DNA of 64,000 bases from Oscillospiraceae bacterium (GTDB taxonomy: Bacteria; Bacillota; Clostridia; UBA1212; UBA1255), in the NCBI GenBank assembly GCA_015069185.1, contig SVJB01000001.1:141037-205036 (forward strand), written 5' to 3'. The translations under genes were made by a program, and so were the position numbers. Shown piece after piece: positions 32,192 through 41,877 of the stretch (the stretch's first letter is position 1; each line of letters opens with the position of its first letter). The notes beneath the pieces are model-generated. The model did not search any database. It saw only the letters and a list, made by a program, of their open reading frames with translations, and was not told where the DNA came from.

Positions 32192-32628
32192 TTATTATAA
32201 AAGTTAATGAAAACATTGATTATAATGCAATAAAGAAAATAGAAGATATGTGTTTTGATGATGCATGGTCTGAACATATGATCCGAAATGAAATGTCTAA
32301 TGATTTTTCACATATATATATTGCAAAAAATAATGACGAAATTATTGGATACATAATATATCGGGAATTATTTGAAATTGCTGAAATAATGCGAATCGCA
32401 GTATTGCCTGAGTACCGCAAGAAAGGCTTGGGTATGGGATTGATTAAGTGTATGACAGACAATTTAAATACTTCTGAACAGGTTCTTTTAGAAGTGTCTG
32501 CTGATAACCCGGCTGCGATAGCACTATACAAAAAAGTAGGGTTTGAGGAACTGGATATACGCCCTGGATACTATAAACATTCCGATGGAACATTTTCAGA
32601 CGCTATTAATATGCGTTTGATTTTATAA
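32188..32628 (+). CDS. rimI: Ribosomal protein alanine N-acetyltransferase RimI-like (GNAT)
   Basis: IMRIAVLPEYRKKGLGMGLIKCM acetyl-CoA motif; downstream of tsaB. Confidence 0.9.
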   Translation: MIIIKVNENIDYNAIKKIEDMCFDDAWSEHMIRNEMSNDFSHIYIAKNNDEIIGYIIYRELFEIAEIMRIAVLPEYRKKGLGMGLIKCMTDNLNTSEQVLLEVSADNPAAIALYKKVGFEELDIRPGYYKHSDGTFSDAINMRLIL

Positions 32629-32645
32629 TATAAATATCGTATAAT
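32617..32645 (+). promoter_or_regulatory. Candidate sigmaA-type promoter for the phosphosugar mutase gene
   Basis: TTGATT-N17-TATAAT, overlapping the 3' end of rimI. Confidence 0.65.
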
Positions 32646-32675
32646 TGTAAGACTTAATTTGAAGAAAGAGGAGAA

Positions 32676-34391
32676 ATGCGAATGGATATAATGACTACTT
32701 ACAAACAGTGGAGAACTGGTTATTATTTTGATAAGAAAACCAGAGATGAGTTAGGTGCTATTGAGAATAACCCGGAGGAGATCAGAGATAGATTTTATAG
32801 AGAACTGGATTTTGGTACAGCAGGGATCAGAGGAGTTATAGGAGCAGGCACTAACAGAATTAATCTGTATGTAGTCAGGAAAGTAAGCCATGCTTTAGCA
32901 ACGTATATTTCAAATTTAGGACCTGCCGCTCGTACAGGTGGTATAATCATCGGATATGATAGCCGTAATTTCTCAAAGGAATTTGCAATGGAAGCAGCTT
33001 CTATTTTTGCCGGGTATGATATAAAGACTCTTATGCATCCGGATATTTGTCCTGTACCTGTACTATCTTACTCAATTGTCAAATTTAAATGTACAGCAGG
33101 TGTTATGATTACGGCCAGCCACAATCCCAAAGAATATAACGGTTACAAAGTATATGGTTCAGACGGTGCGCAGCTGAATCCTGAAGCAAGTAAGGCTGTG
33201 TCAGATATAATGAAGACTTTTAATGATTATACAAAACTTGCTACTTTCAGCTTTGATTATTTGAAGCAGGGTAACAAGATAAAAATACTTGATAATCAAG
33301 TGAAGAAGGTATTCCAGACAACTTTGTTACAAACAATTGTTAATAAAAAAGAATTTGCTGAAAATGCAAAGAATTTATCTGTTGTATATACACCTCTTCA
33401 CGGTTGCGGAGCTAAATGGGTGCCGGAATGTTTGACTGCATGTGGGGTATCAAAGGTATATACTGTTGATGCACAAATGATACCGGACGGCAACTTCCCG
33501 ACAGTGAAGGTACCAAATCCTGAAAATGCAGAGGCTCTTACTATGGCTCTGGCGCTAGCAAAGGAAAAGAATGCTGATATCGCTATTGCGACTGATCCTG
33601 ATAGTGATAGAGCTGGTGTATATGCTAAGGATAAAGACGGCAAATATGTATTACTAACAGGAAATCAAATCGGTGTGATACTTCTTGATAGAGCAATAAA
33701 CAGTCGTATATCTGCGAAGAAATCAATAGAAAATGCACTGGTTATTTCATCTATTGTTTCAACTCGTGTGGCAAAGAAAATATGCGAGGTAAATAATATA
33801 ATGTATCGTGATGTTCCTGTAGGCTTCAGATATATCGGTGACCTTGCATCTAACTTAGAAGCAAATGACGGGCGTAAGTTTATATTTGGATTTGAAGAGA
33901 GTTGTGGATATTTATTTGGGAATTATGCAAAGGACAAAGATGCAATTGGTGCATGTGTATACCTTGCTGAAGCTGCAAGTTATTACAAAGCTCAGGGCAT
34001 GACGCTTGTAGAGGCTCTTGATAGTATTTATGCTAAATATGGATATCAGCATGAAATACAAGTATCACTTGTTCTTAAAGGTGAATCCGGACTTATTAAA
34101 ACAAAAGAATTAATGGATACTCTCAGATGCAAACAAGGCCGCATTGGAAATATTGAGCCGGTTGTATATGCTGATATGTTGGTAGATGGTAATGATATAC
34201 CTAAATGTGATATGGTAAGTCTTTCTTTTGCCAGTGGATACTGCATGGTACGTCCTTCAGGCACTGAGCCCAAAGTAAAGGTATATTTTGGAGCAGAGGG
34301 CAATTCAAGACTGGAAGCATATACTAATGCAATTGAACTTAAAAAACAGATAATGGAAGCAATTGTTGAGATTGTAGAAGATAAAGACTGA
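32676..34391 (+). CDS. Phosphoglucomutase/phosphomannomutase family protein
   Basis: LDFGTAGIRGVIGAGTNRIN, VMITASHNPKEYNGYKVYG, ATDPDSDRAGV, VRPSGTEPKVKVYFG. Confidence 0.96.
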   Translation: MRMDIMTTYKQWRTGYYFDKKTRDELGAIENNPEEIRDRFYRELDFGTAGIRGVIGAGTNRINLYVVRKVSHALATYISNLGPAARTGGIIIGYDSRNFSKEFAMEAASIFAGYDIKTLMHPDICPVPVLSYSIVKFKCTAGVMITASHNPKEYNGYKVYGSDGAQLNPEASKAVSDIMKTFNDYTKLATFSFDYLKQGNKIKILDNQVKKVFQTTLLQTIVNKKEFAENAKNLSVVYTPLHGCGAKWVPECLTACGVSKVYTVDAQMIPDGNFPTVKVPNPENAEALTMALALAKEKNADIAIATDPDSDRAGVYAKDKDGKYVLLTGNQIGVILLDRAINSRISAKKSIENALVISSIVSTRVAKKICEVNNIMYRDVPVGFRYIGDLASNLEANDGRKFIFGFEESCGYLFGNYAKDKDAIGACVYLAEAASYYKAQGMTLVEALDSIYAKYGYQHEIQVSLVLKGESGLIKTKELMDTLRCKQGRIGNIEPVVYADMLVDGNDIPKCDMVSLSFASGYCMVRPSGTEPKVKVYFGAEGNSRLEAYTNAIELKKQIMEAIVEIVEDKD

Positions 34392-34398
34392 TTAAATA

Positions 34399-37300
34399 AT
34401 GGATTTTGTGCACCTCCACGTTCATACAGAATATAGCTTACTTGATGGTGCTTGTCGCATAAAAGAGATTGCACAGGCAGCGCTTGACCTTGGCATGCAT
34501 TCTTTAGCGATAACAGACCACGGAGTAATGTACGGAGTCATAGATTTTTACGAAGAATGCAAACGTGTGGGAATTAAGCCGATATTAGGCTGTGAAGTCT
34601 ATACAAGTCCGCGTACACGTTTTGATAAATCACCCGGGATTGACAGCAATTACGGGCATCTTTTGTTGTTGGCAAAGAACAATACAGGATACCATAATCT
34701 GGTGAAAATCGTTTCAAAAGCCTTTACAGAGGGTTATTATTATAAGCCACGTGTGGATATGAAGCTGCTGCGTGAATATTCAGAGGGCATCATATGTGCA
34801 TCTGCCTGCATCGGTGGTGATATTCCTCAAAAAATTCTTGCCGGAGACATGGAAGGTGCCAAGGCAATGGCTCTGGAATTCCTGGATATTTTTGGCGAAA
34901 ATAACTTTTATCTTGAACTTCAGAATAACAATATAGAGGAGCAGATGACTGTTAACCGCGGGCTCATTGAGATTCATAAAGAGACAGGTATACCACTTAT
35001 TGCTACTAATGACGTTCACTTTATAAAGAAAGAGGATGCCAGAGCTCAGGATATTCTTATGTGTGTACAGATGGGTAAGAAATATGCAGATGAAGGACGT
35101 ATGCGATTTGAATCTGATCAGGTTTATCTGAAGTCTCCTGAAGCAATGACAGCACTTTTCACAGGATATCCAGAAGCTATCGAAAATACAGTCAAGATTG
35201 CAGAAATGTGTAATGTTGAGCTTGAATTTGGCAGGAGTGTATTACCACAATTTGATATTCCCGGAGGACTGAGTGCTCCTGAATATTTAATAAAACTTTG
35301 TATGGAAGGAGCCAAATTCAGGTATCCTGACGGGATACCACAGGTTGCCCTCCAGAGGATTGAATATGAGCTTGATGTTATCATCAAAATGGGATATGCA
35401 GAATATTACCTGATTGTATGGGATTTCATAAAATATGCCAAAGATCATGGGATCACTGTTGGACCGGGACGTGGTTCCGGTGCAGGTAGTCTTGTTGCAT
35501 ATTGTCTTAAAATAACAAATATTGATTCACTTAAATATAATCTTGCTTTTGAACGTTTTCTTAATCCGGAACGAATAAGTATGCCGGACTTTGATGTGGA
35601 TTTCAGTGATGAGAGACGTAAAGAAGTAATTGAATACGTAATTAGTAAATACGGCGCGGATATGGTGGCACAGATTGTTACGTTTGGTACTATGGCGGCC
35701 AGAGGCGCCATAAGAGACGTGGGAAGGGTACTTGATATTCCGTATGCTGATGTAGATTCGATTGCCAAAATGGTGCCTATGATGCCGGGAAAAGCATCAA
35801 CAATAAAAGGCGCTATAGATTTTAATGCAGAGCTTAGAGGACGATACGAAGCTGATCCGGTAGTTAAAGATTTACTTGATACTGCAATGCAGCTAGAGGG
35901 TATGCCAAGAAATGTATCTACTCATGCAGCGGGTGTTGTTTTAACGAGGAATCCCGTAACAGATTATGTTCCTGTTCACAAGACAGGAGACAGTGCTGTA
36001 ACACAATTTCCTATGGTTACATTAGAGAAATTAGGTTTGCTCAAGGTTGATTTCCTTGGTTTAAAAACACTTACTGTAATACAGGATGCTCTTGCGTTGA
36101 TTAAGAGTCAACATGGAATATCAGTGGATTTTGATAATATGGTAATGGATGATCCAGCTGTATTTAAAACAATATCCGATGGAAAAACATCCGGTATTTT
36201 CCAACTTGAGAGTGCAGGCATGACAAGATTTATGATGGAACTGGAGCCATCATCGCTGGAGGATATTATCGCAGGTATTGCGTTATACAGACCGGGCCCT
36301 ATGGATCAGATACCGACATATATAGAAAATAAGAAGAATCCTGAAAATGTACAGTATTTACATCCAAAGCTCAAACCCATATTGGATGTAACATATGGAT
36401 GTATGGTATATCAGGAACAGGTAATGCAGATAGTTCGTGATCTTGCTGGATATACAATGGGACAGTCAGATCTGGTGCGCCGTGCTATGGCAAAGAAGAA
36501 GCACGATGTAATGGAGAAGGAACGTGTGAATTTCATTGCAGGAGGTCTTAAAAACGGTGTCAGTGAAGATATATCCAATAAGATATTTGACCAGATGATT
36601 GATTTTGCCAGTTATGCATTCAATAAAGCTCATGCGGCTTGTTATGCTGTCGTAGGATATGAAACAGCTTGGCTTAAAACATATTATCCTGTTGAATACA
36701 TGTGTGCATTGATGAACAGCAACATAGATAATCCGAGTAAGATAGCTCAGTATATAACAGAATGTAAGCAAATGAGCATCGAAGTACTGGCACCTAATAT
36801 TAACCAGGGATATGCAAAATTCACTGTGAAAAACAACAGGATTTATTTTGGCCTTGGTGGTATTAAGAATATCGGACTGCACGTTGTAGATACAATTACA
36901 AACGAAAGGGAAAATAACGGAAAATTCAAATCATTTGATGATTTCTGTTACAGATTAGCAGGTACAGAAGTCAATAAACGTCATACAGAACACTTTATAA
37001 TGGCGGGCTGTTTTGATGAGTTTGGCCAGACAAGAGCCACACTTCTTTCATGCTTTGAATATCTCTTTGAGACTGCTGTGTCAGAGAATAAACACAAAAT
37101 GGAAGGGCAAATAAACATATTTGATATGTTTGGAGAAGAGGACGAGCTTGCTGCAAATAAAGCTTTTGACTACCCTGTGATACCTGAATTTGATGCACAC
37201 CAACTTCTTAAAATGGAAAAAGATGTTATAGGAATATATTTTTCAGGACATCCTCTTGAGAAATATATAAATGATATTAACAGGATTTCTACAATAAAGA

Positions 37301-37860
37301 CAACAGATCTGATGCAGAATTTTGACGATAATAACGGAGATTTTTCAGGAGAAGTTCAGTCAGAACTCAAGGATAATATGACTGTTAATATCGCAGGTGT
37401 TATTAGTGGAGTCAAGAAGAAAATAACGAAGAATAACAGCATGATGGCATTTGTTACATTAGAGGATATGTATGGTTCCGTAGAACTTATAATTTTCCCA
37501 AAGACTCTTGATAGATTTGCCGCTATTATTGTGCCAGACGGTATAATCGGAATTAGGGGTAGGCTAAGTATCAGAGAAGACGAGAATCCTAAAATAATAC
37601 CTGAAGAGATTATGCCGATACATCAATATGTAATGGGCGTTGATGTTAAGAAGAAAGAGACATATAGTAATGATGATATTAATATAAGATGTTCCGGCTG
37701 CATGGTGGACCAGGCTATTGCGTTCGTTAAATATTTTGAAGGACGAAAAAAGGTAAACATCTATAATAGTGAAACAGGAAATCTTGTTTTCTCAGGCAAT
37801 ATAGATGCTTCGAAAGAAATATTAGAGGAGCTGTACAAATTTGAAACTATTGGAAAATAA
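34399..37860 (+). CDS. dnaE: DNA polymerase III subunit alpha
   Basis: FVHLHVHTEYSLLDGACRIKEI PHP domain; VGPGRGSGAGSLVAYCL; PDFDVDFSDERR; ALYRPGPMDQIPTYIENK. Confidence 0.98.
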   Translation: MDFVHLHVHTEYSLLDGACRIKEIAQAALDLGMHSLAITDHGVMYGVIDFYEECKRVGIKPILGCEVYTSPRTRFDKSPGIDSNYGHLLLLAKNNTGYHNLVKIVSKAFTEGYYYKPRVDMKLLREYSEGIICASACIGGDIPQKILAGDMEGAKAMALEFLDIFGENNFYLELQNNNIEEQMTVNRGLIEIHKETGIPLIATNDVHFIKKEDARAQDILMCVQMGKKYADEGRMRFESDQVYLKSPEAMTALFTGYPEAIENTVKIAEMCNVELEFGRSVLPQFDIPGGLSAPEYLIKLCMEGAKFRYPDGIPQVALQRIEYELDVIIKMGYAEYYLIVWDFIKYAKDHGITVGPGRGSGAGSLVAYCLKITNIDSLKYNLAFERFLNPERISMPDFDVDFSDERRKEVIEYVISKYGADMVAQIVTFGTMAARGAIRDVGRVLDIPYADVDSIAKMVPMMPGKASTIKGAIDFNAELRGRYEADPVVKDLLDTAMQLEGMPRNVSTHAAGVVLTRNPVTDYVPVHKTGDSAVTQFPMVTLEKLGLLKVDFLGLKTLTVIQDALALIKSQHGISVDFDNMVMDDPAVFKTISDGKTSGIFQLESAGMTRFMMELEPSSLEDIIAGIALYRPGPMDQIPTYIENKKNPENVQYLHPKLKPILDVTYGCMVYQEQVMQIVRDLAGYTMGQSDLVRRAMAKKKHDVMEKERVNFIAGGLKNGVSEDISNKIFDQMIDFASYAFNKAHAACYAVVGYETAWLKTYYPVEYMCALMNSNIDNPSKIAQYITECKQMSIEVLAPNINQGYAKFTVKNNRIYFGLGGIKNIGLHVVDTITNERENNGKFKSFDDFCYRLAGTEVNKRHTEHFIMAGCFDEFGQTRATLLSCFEYLFETAVSENKHKMEGQINIFDMFGEEDELAANKAFDYPVIPEFDAHQLLKMEKDVIGIYFSGHPLEKYINDINRISTIKTTDLMQNFDDNNGDFSGEVQSELKDNMTVNIAGVISGVKKKITKNNSMMAFVTLEDMYGSVELIIFPKTLDRFAAIIVPDGIIGIRGRLSIREDENPKIIPEEIMPIHQYVMGVDVKKKETYSNDDINIRCSGCMVDQAIAFVKYFEGRKKVNIYNSETGNLVFSGNIDASKEILEELYKFETIGK

Positions 37861-39382
37861 AAAAACAGAGATTTTTAAATATAGTTTTTTTGCACTTTCA
37901 TCGTTTTTTATAACGTCATTCTGCTCTATGTGTTCTTTCTTATTTCCGCTCCATAATAGAGTAGACCAGAATGCCTTTTTCACAATAGGACGTGAGATGT
38001 TAGCAGGAAAAGAGATGTATACAGAACTGTTTGATCATAAGGGGACTATTACATATCTTATGCATGAATTTGCAGCTAGTTTCTCTACCAAATCAATGAT
38101 TGGCATTTTTTTAATAGAACTTGTTTTCATGTTTATATATATGGTTTTTCTATATAAAATTGCCACTCTTTACTTAAAGCCTCTGCCGTCTGTTATGGTA
38201 AGTTTGATTACTACTGCACTTACAGCCACAACACAATGTTTCCTCAGAGGTAATAATTGTGAAGAATACGGATATGTATTGCTTACAATTTCTTTGTACT
38301 ATATGCTCCGTAGCGAAGAACAGGATAATAAAGTTTATATTCTTAACGGCATTTTCACAGCTTTTGTCTTATGGTCCAAATTTACATTACTTGGTTTTTG
38401 GATAGGATGGGCTTTGGTATCGTACATTCCATTACTGGTGAAAAGGGATTTTCGTAAATTTTTCAGATACGTCTTGATGTTTTTAATAGGTTTTGCTGCC
38501 ATAACAGGTCCACTGTTTATTTACCATATTATAAAAGGAACTACATATGACTTCTTATATACTTACATATATTGTAATGTTTTCCTGTATGCAAAAGAGA
38601 TTACGTTAGCAGATCGTATTGAACAAATATTGTGGACTATTGGTAAAAATAATTCGCAAAATCCTACCTGGATGCTTGTGACAATAATTGGTATTGCAGG
38701 TTTCTTCAGAAATGACAAATATGTGAAAAAAGTAGGAAAACGTATAGCTGTTTTAATTACATTTTGCGTAACATATATTGTTAATTATTGGGGCGGCGTC
38801 TGGTATGACTATTACTTGCTTATACTGGCACCATTTGTAATTTTTGGAGTAATATATATAATTGATGTATTGCTTAATATTAGGTCTATTAAAAGGATTT
38901 ACAATAATTATCGCCCTATAGTTGCAGCGACATTAGTGCCTATCGTGTTTGTTGGGGTTATTTTTTATGCAAATACATATCCTTATCTTGGAAAGAAAGC
39001 TGAGGAATATCCTCAATATATATTTGCTTCTAAGATACATGCGGTATGTCAGGAAGAGGATATTGATAATCCAACAATGCTTAATTATAATTTTATAGAC
39101 CAGGGGTTCTATCTTGCCGCAGATATCGCCCCAATAAATAAGTACTTTTTCCGTCCTAATATTAAGAAATCAGAGCTTCCGGAATTGTACGAGGAGCAAA
39201 TGTCTATGGTTAGGAATAAGGAAATTGATTTTTTAATCACCCGGACTTATAATAATCGCGATTTGATCAAACATATTGGTCAGGAAGAGATTGATCTTAT
39301 AAATAGTAATTATAAGATTATTGCAACAGCCGAAGATGAAATTGATAATTATCAATTTACATTATGGCAGAAAATAGATTGA
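37841..39382 (+). CDS. Polytopic membrane protein, GT-C/ArnT-like glycosyltransferase fold (putative)
   Basis: DQNAFFTIGREMLAGKEMYTELFDHKGTITYLMHEFAA near the N-terminus plus many TM segments; TTG start overlapping dnaE end. Confidence 0.65.
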   Translation: MKLLENKKTEIFKYSFFALSSFFITSFCSMCSFLFPLHNRVDQNAFFTIGREMLAGKEMYTELFDHKGTITYLMHEFAASFSTKSMIGIFLIELVFMFIYMVFLYKIATLYLKPLPSVMVSLITTALTATTQCFLRGNNCEEYGYVLLTISLYYMLRSEEQDNKVYILNGIFTAFVLWSKFTLLGFWIGWALVSYIPLLVKRDFRKFFRYVLMFLIGFAAITGPLFIYHIIKGTTYDFLYTYIYCNVFLYAKEITLADRIEQILWTIGKNNSQNPTWMLVTIIGIAGFFRNDKYVKKVGKRIAVLITFCVTYIVNYWGGVWYDYYLLILAPFVIFGVIYIIDVLLNIRSIKRIYNNYRPIVAATLVPIVFVGVIFYANTYPYLGKKAEEYPQYIFASKIHAVCQEEDIDNPTMLNYNFIDQGFYLAADIAPINKYFFRPNIKKSELPELYEEQMSMVRNKEIDFLITRTYNNRDLIKHIGQEEIDLINSNYKIIATAEDEIDNYQFTLWQKID

Positions 39383-39398
39383 CAAGGAGGCTGTGTAA

Positions 39399-40367
39399 AT
39401 GGCTGTAAAAAGAATCGGAGTGTTAACATCAGGAGGAGATGCGCCAGGCATGAATGCTGCTATAAGAGCGGTAGTACGTTCCGGAATATATAGAGGTTTT
39501 GAAGTGTATGGTATCCGCAAAGGATATGAAGGCTTGCTTGCAGGCGATATGTTTGAAATGAATCTAAGATCAGTTTCAGACATAATAAGCAGAGGTGGTA
39601 CGATACTGCAAACCACAAGGAGTAAAGAATTTTCAACAGATGAAGGCGTTAAGAGAGCTGCACGTATGGCAAATGTATTCAAGCTTGATGCCATTGTTGT
39701 AATAGGTGGTGACGGTTCGTTCAGAGGTGCCAGAGCATTGTCAAAAGAAGGTGTGAATGTTATATGCATACCTGCAACTATTGACAATGATGTGTCCAGT
39801 ACGGAATATACAATTGGTTTTGACACTGCTCTTAATACCGTTAAGGACGCCATTGACCGTATTAAGGATACTGCTTATTCACATGAAAGATGTAGCGTTA
39901 TTGAGGTTATGGGCAGAGAAGCAGGGTATATTGCTCTTAATTGTGCGATTGCTGACGGCGCAGAAGCCTGTATATTGCCGGAAAAAGAATTTAATATTGA
40001 TACAGATATTATTAAACCTATTATAGGTTGTCGTAACAGAGGTAAACACCACTATGTCGTTATTATTGCAGAAGGCATTGGCGGTACACTTGATATTGCA
40101 AAACAAATTAAGGAAATTACAGGAATTACAACTACTGCAACAATTTTAGGCCATCTTCAAAGAGGTGGTAGCCCTACTGTAAGAGATCGTGTTGCTGCAT
40201 CTCTCATGGCAGTAAAGGCAACCGAACTTCTGGAACAGGGAGAAATGAATAAAGTTATCGCCGTAAAACATGACCAATATGTTGCTTATGATATTGATGA
40301 GGCGTTAAATATGGTTAAATATATTGATGAATCAATGATTGAGACCAGTAAAATGCTTTCTCTGTAA
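39399..40367 (+). CDS. pfkA: 6-phosphofructokinase
   Basis: GVLTSGGDAPGMNAAIRAVVR, IVVIGGDGSFRGA, PATIDNDVSSTEYTIGFDTALNT. Confidence 0.98.
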   Translation: MAVKRIGVLTSGGDAPGMNAAIRAVVRSGIYRGFEVYGIRKGYEGLLAGDMFEMNLRSVSDIISRGGTILQTTRSKEFSTDEGVKRAARMANVFKLDAIVVIGGDGSFRGARALSKEGVNVICIPATIDNDVSSTEYTIGFDTALNTVKDAIDRIKDTAYSHERCSVIEVMGREAGYIALNCAIADGAEACILPEKEFNIDTDIIKPIIGCRNRGKHHYVVIIAEGIGGTLDIAKQIKEITGITTTATILGHLQRGGSPTVRDRVAASLMAVKATELLEQGEMNKVIAVKHDQYVAYDIDEALNMVKYIDESMIETSKMLSL

Positions 40368-40373
40368 AGGAGT

Positions 40374-41288
40374 TTGATTGAAATATTCGGTTATGTAATG
40401 CCGCTTAAGCCTGAATTAAAGATACGCGAATATGAAGTATACAGAGCATATTACTGTGGTGTATGCAAGAGTATTGGCAAATATTTTGGACAATTACCAA
40501 GATTTGGATTAATAAATGAAGCTGCATCTTTGGCAATTGTACTGACTTGTTGCACTGAAAAAGATGTTAGACCAACAATTAAAATGCAAAAGTGTATCGC
40601 TCATCCGGTGAGAAAACGCCAGTGCGTGACAAGTGGTGAAGCAATAAAATACGCAGCTTGTGTCAATGTATTGTTAGAGTATCATAAACTCATGGATTCG
40701 TATTATGATAATCATAACATTATATCAAAGACTGCTGCAGTTAGTATCAAAAGAGCATATAGAAAAGCAAGACGATTTGCACCGATTTTATGTGATTTAA
40801 TTGAAATTTACATGAATGATCAACAAATTCTTGAGAAAAATAATTGTGATTCTATTGACAAGGTTGCAGAACCGACTGCAAAAATGCTGGCTGAAATATT
40901 TACATGGAAAGATTCAGAGTATTTTGACTGCAATCCTGTACTTGTCGAAGCACTTAATTCCTTTGGTTATAATATGGGGAAATGGATATATATTGTAGAT
41001 GCCATTACTGATATAGAAGAGGATATGAAGAAAAAACAATATAATGTATTGTTGAATAATAGTGATTATTATAAAGAAAAAGAAATTAGTGAAAATGTTA
41101 TTTTCACAATTAATATGTGCCTTGCTAATGCAAGTAGTAGTTGGGAACGAGTAAAACAAGCTGTTAATCTTAATGAAAATACAAAAATTAGAGATTTATT
41201 TGCAATTATTGACAATTTAGTATATCTTGGTATGCGTAACGTTTCCGAAAAGGTAACAGGAGGAAAGATTTGTGAAAGATCCGTATGA
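40374..41288 (+). CDS. DUF5685-like family protein
   Basis: [53 protein letters not shown]; start codon uncertain. Confidence 0.8.
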   Translation: MIEIFGYVMPLKPELKIREYEVYRAYYCGVCKSIGKYFGQLPRFGLINEAASLAIVLTCCTEKDVRPTIKMQKCIAHPVRKRQCVTSGEAIKYAACVNVLLEYHKLMDSYYDNHNIISKTAAVSIKRAYRKARRFAPILCDLIEIYMNDQQILEKNNCDSIDKVAEPTAKMLAEIFTWKDSEYFDCNPVLVEALNSFGYNMGKWIYIVDAITDIEEDMKKKQYNVLLNNSDYYKEKEISENVIFTINMCLANASSSWERVKQAVNLNENTKIRDLFAIIDNLVYLGMRNVSEKVTGGKICERSV

Positions 41289-41877
41289 AGTACTTGGTGT
41301 ATCAGAAGATAGCACTGATGAAGAAATAAAAAAAGCATATAGAGAACTGGTTAAGAAATATCACCCGGATCAATACGGGAATAATCCTTTGTCAGAACTT
41401 GCTTCAGAGAAACTGAAGGAAATAAATCTTGCATATGATACGATAACTAAGAATCGTGCGGCAGGTAAGACCGGTGGTAGCAATACATATACTGACTCCA
41501 CAACACAAGCTGAATTCTCATCGATTGTCAGTCTGATACGTGCAGGTAGATTGGATGAAGCGCAGATGGCACTTGAGTCTATGCCCGGAAATAAGAGAAC
41601 GGCATATTGGTATTATCTCATGGGTGAGGTGGCGAAGAGAAAAGGTTGGTATGATCAAGCCAGACAGTATTTTCAGACAGCCATTAATATGGAACCAAAT
41701 AATGCTGCCTATAGACAGGCTTATCAATCACTTAATATGAATGCCCGTGCATATCATACTCAGTCAGATGGACGTGGTTACAGAGAAGCTGATAATGCTT
41801 GTAGCTGTTGTCAATCTCTCATTTGTGCAGACTGTTGTTGCGAATGTATGGGAGGAGACTTGATCGCGTGTTGCTAG
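41272..41877 (+). CDS. DnaJ-domain protein with TPR-like segment and Cys-rich C-terminal tail
   Basis: J domain [37 protein letters not shown]-like [26 protein letters not shown], tail [25 protein letters not shown]. Confidence 0.9.
   Translation: MKDPYEVLGVSEDSTDEEIKKAYRELVKKYHPDQYGNNPLSELASEKLKEINLAYDTITKNRAAGKTGGSNTYTDSTTQAEFSSIVSLIRAGRLDEAQMALESMPGNKRTAYWYYLMGEVAKRKGWYDQARQYFQTAINMEPNNAAYRQAYQSLNMNARAYHTQSDGRGYREADNACSCCQSLICADCCCECMGGDLIACC

Noticed and set aside
31029-32628. tsaE-tsaB-rimI as an unusual cluster
   Set aside because: Standard gene order in Bacillota; ordinary.
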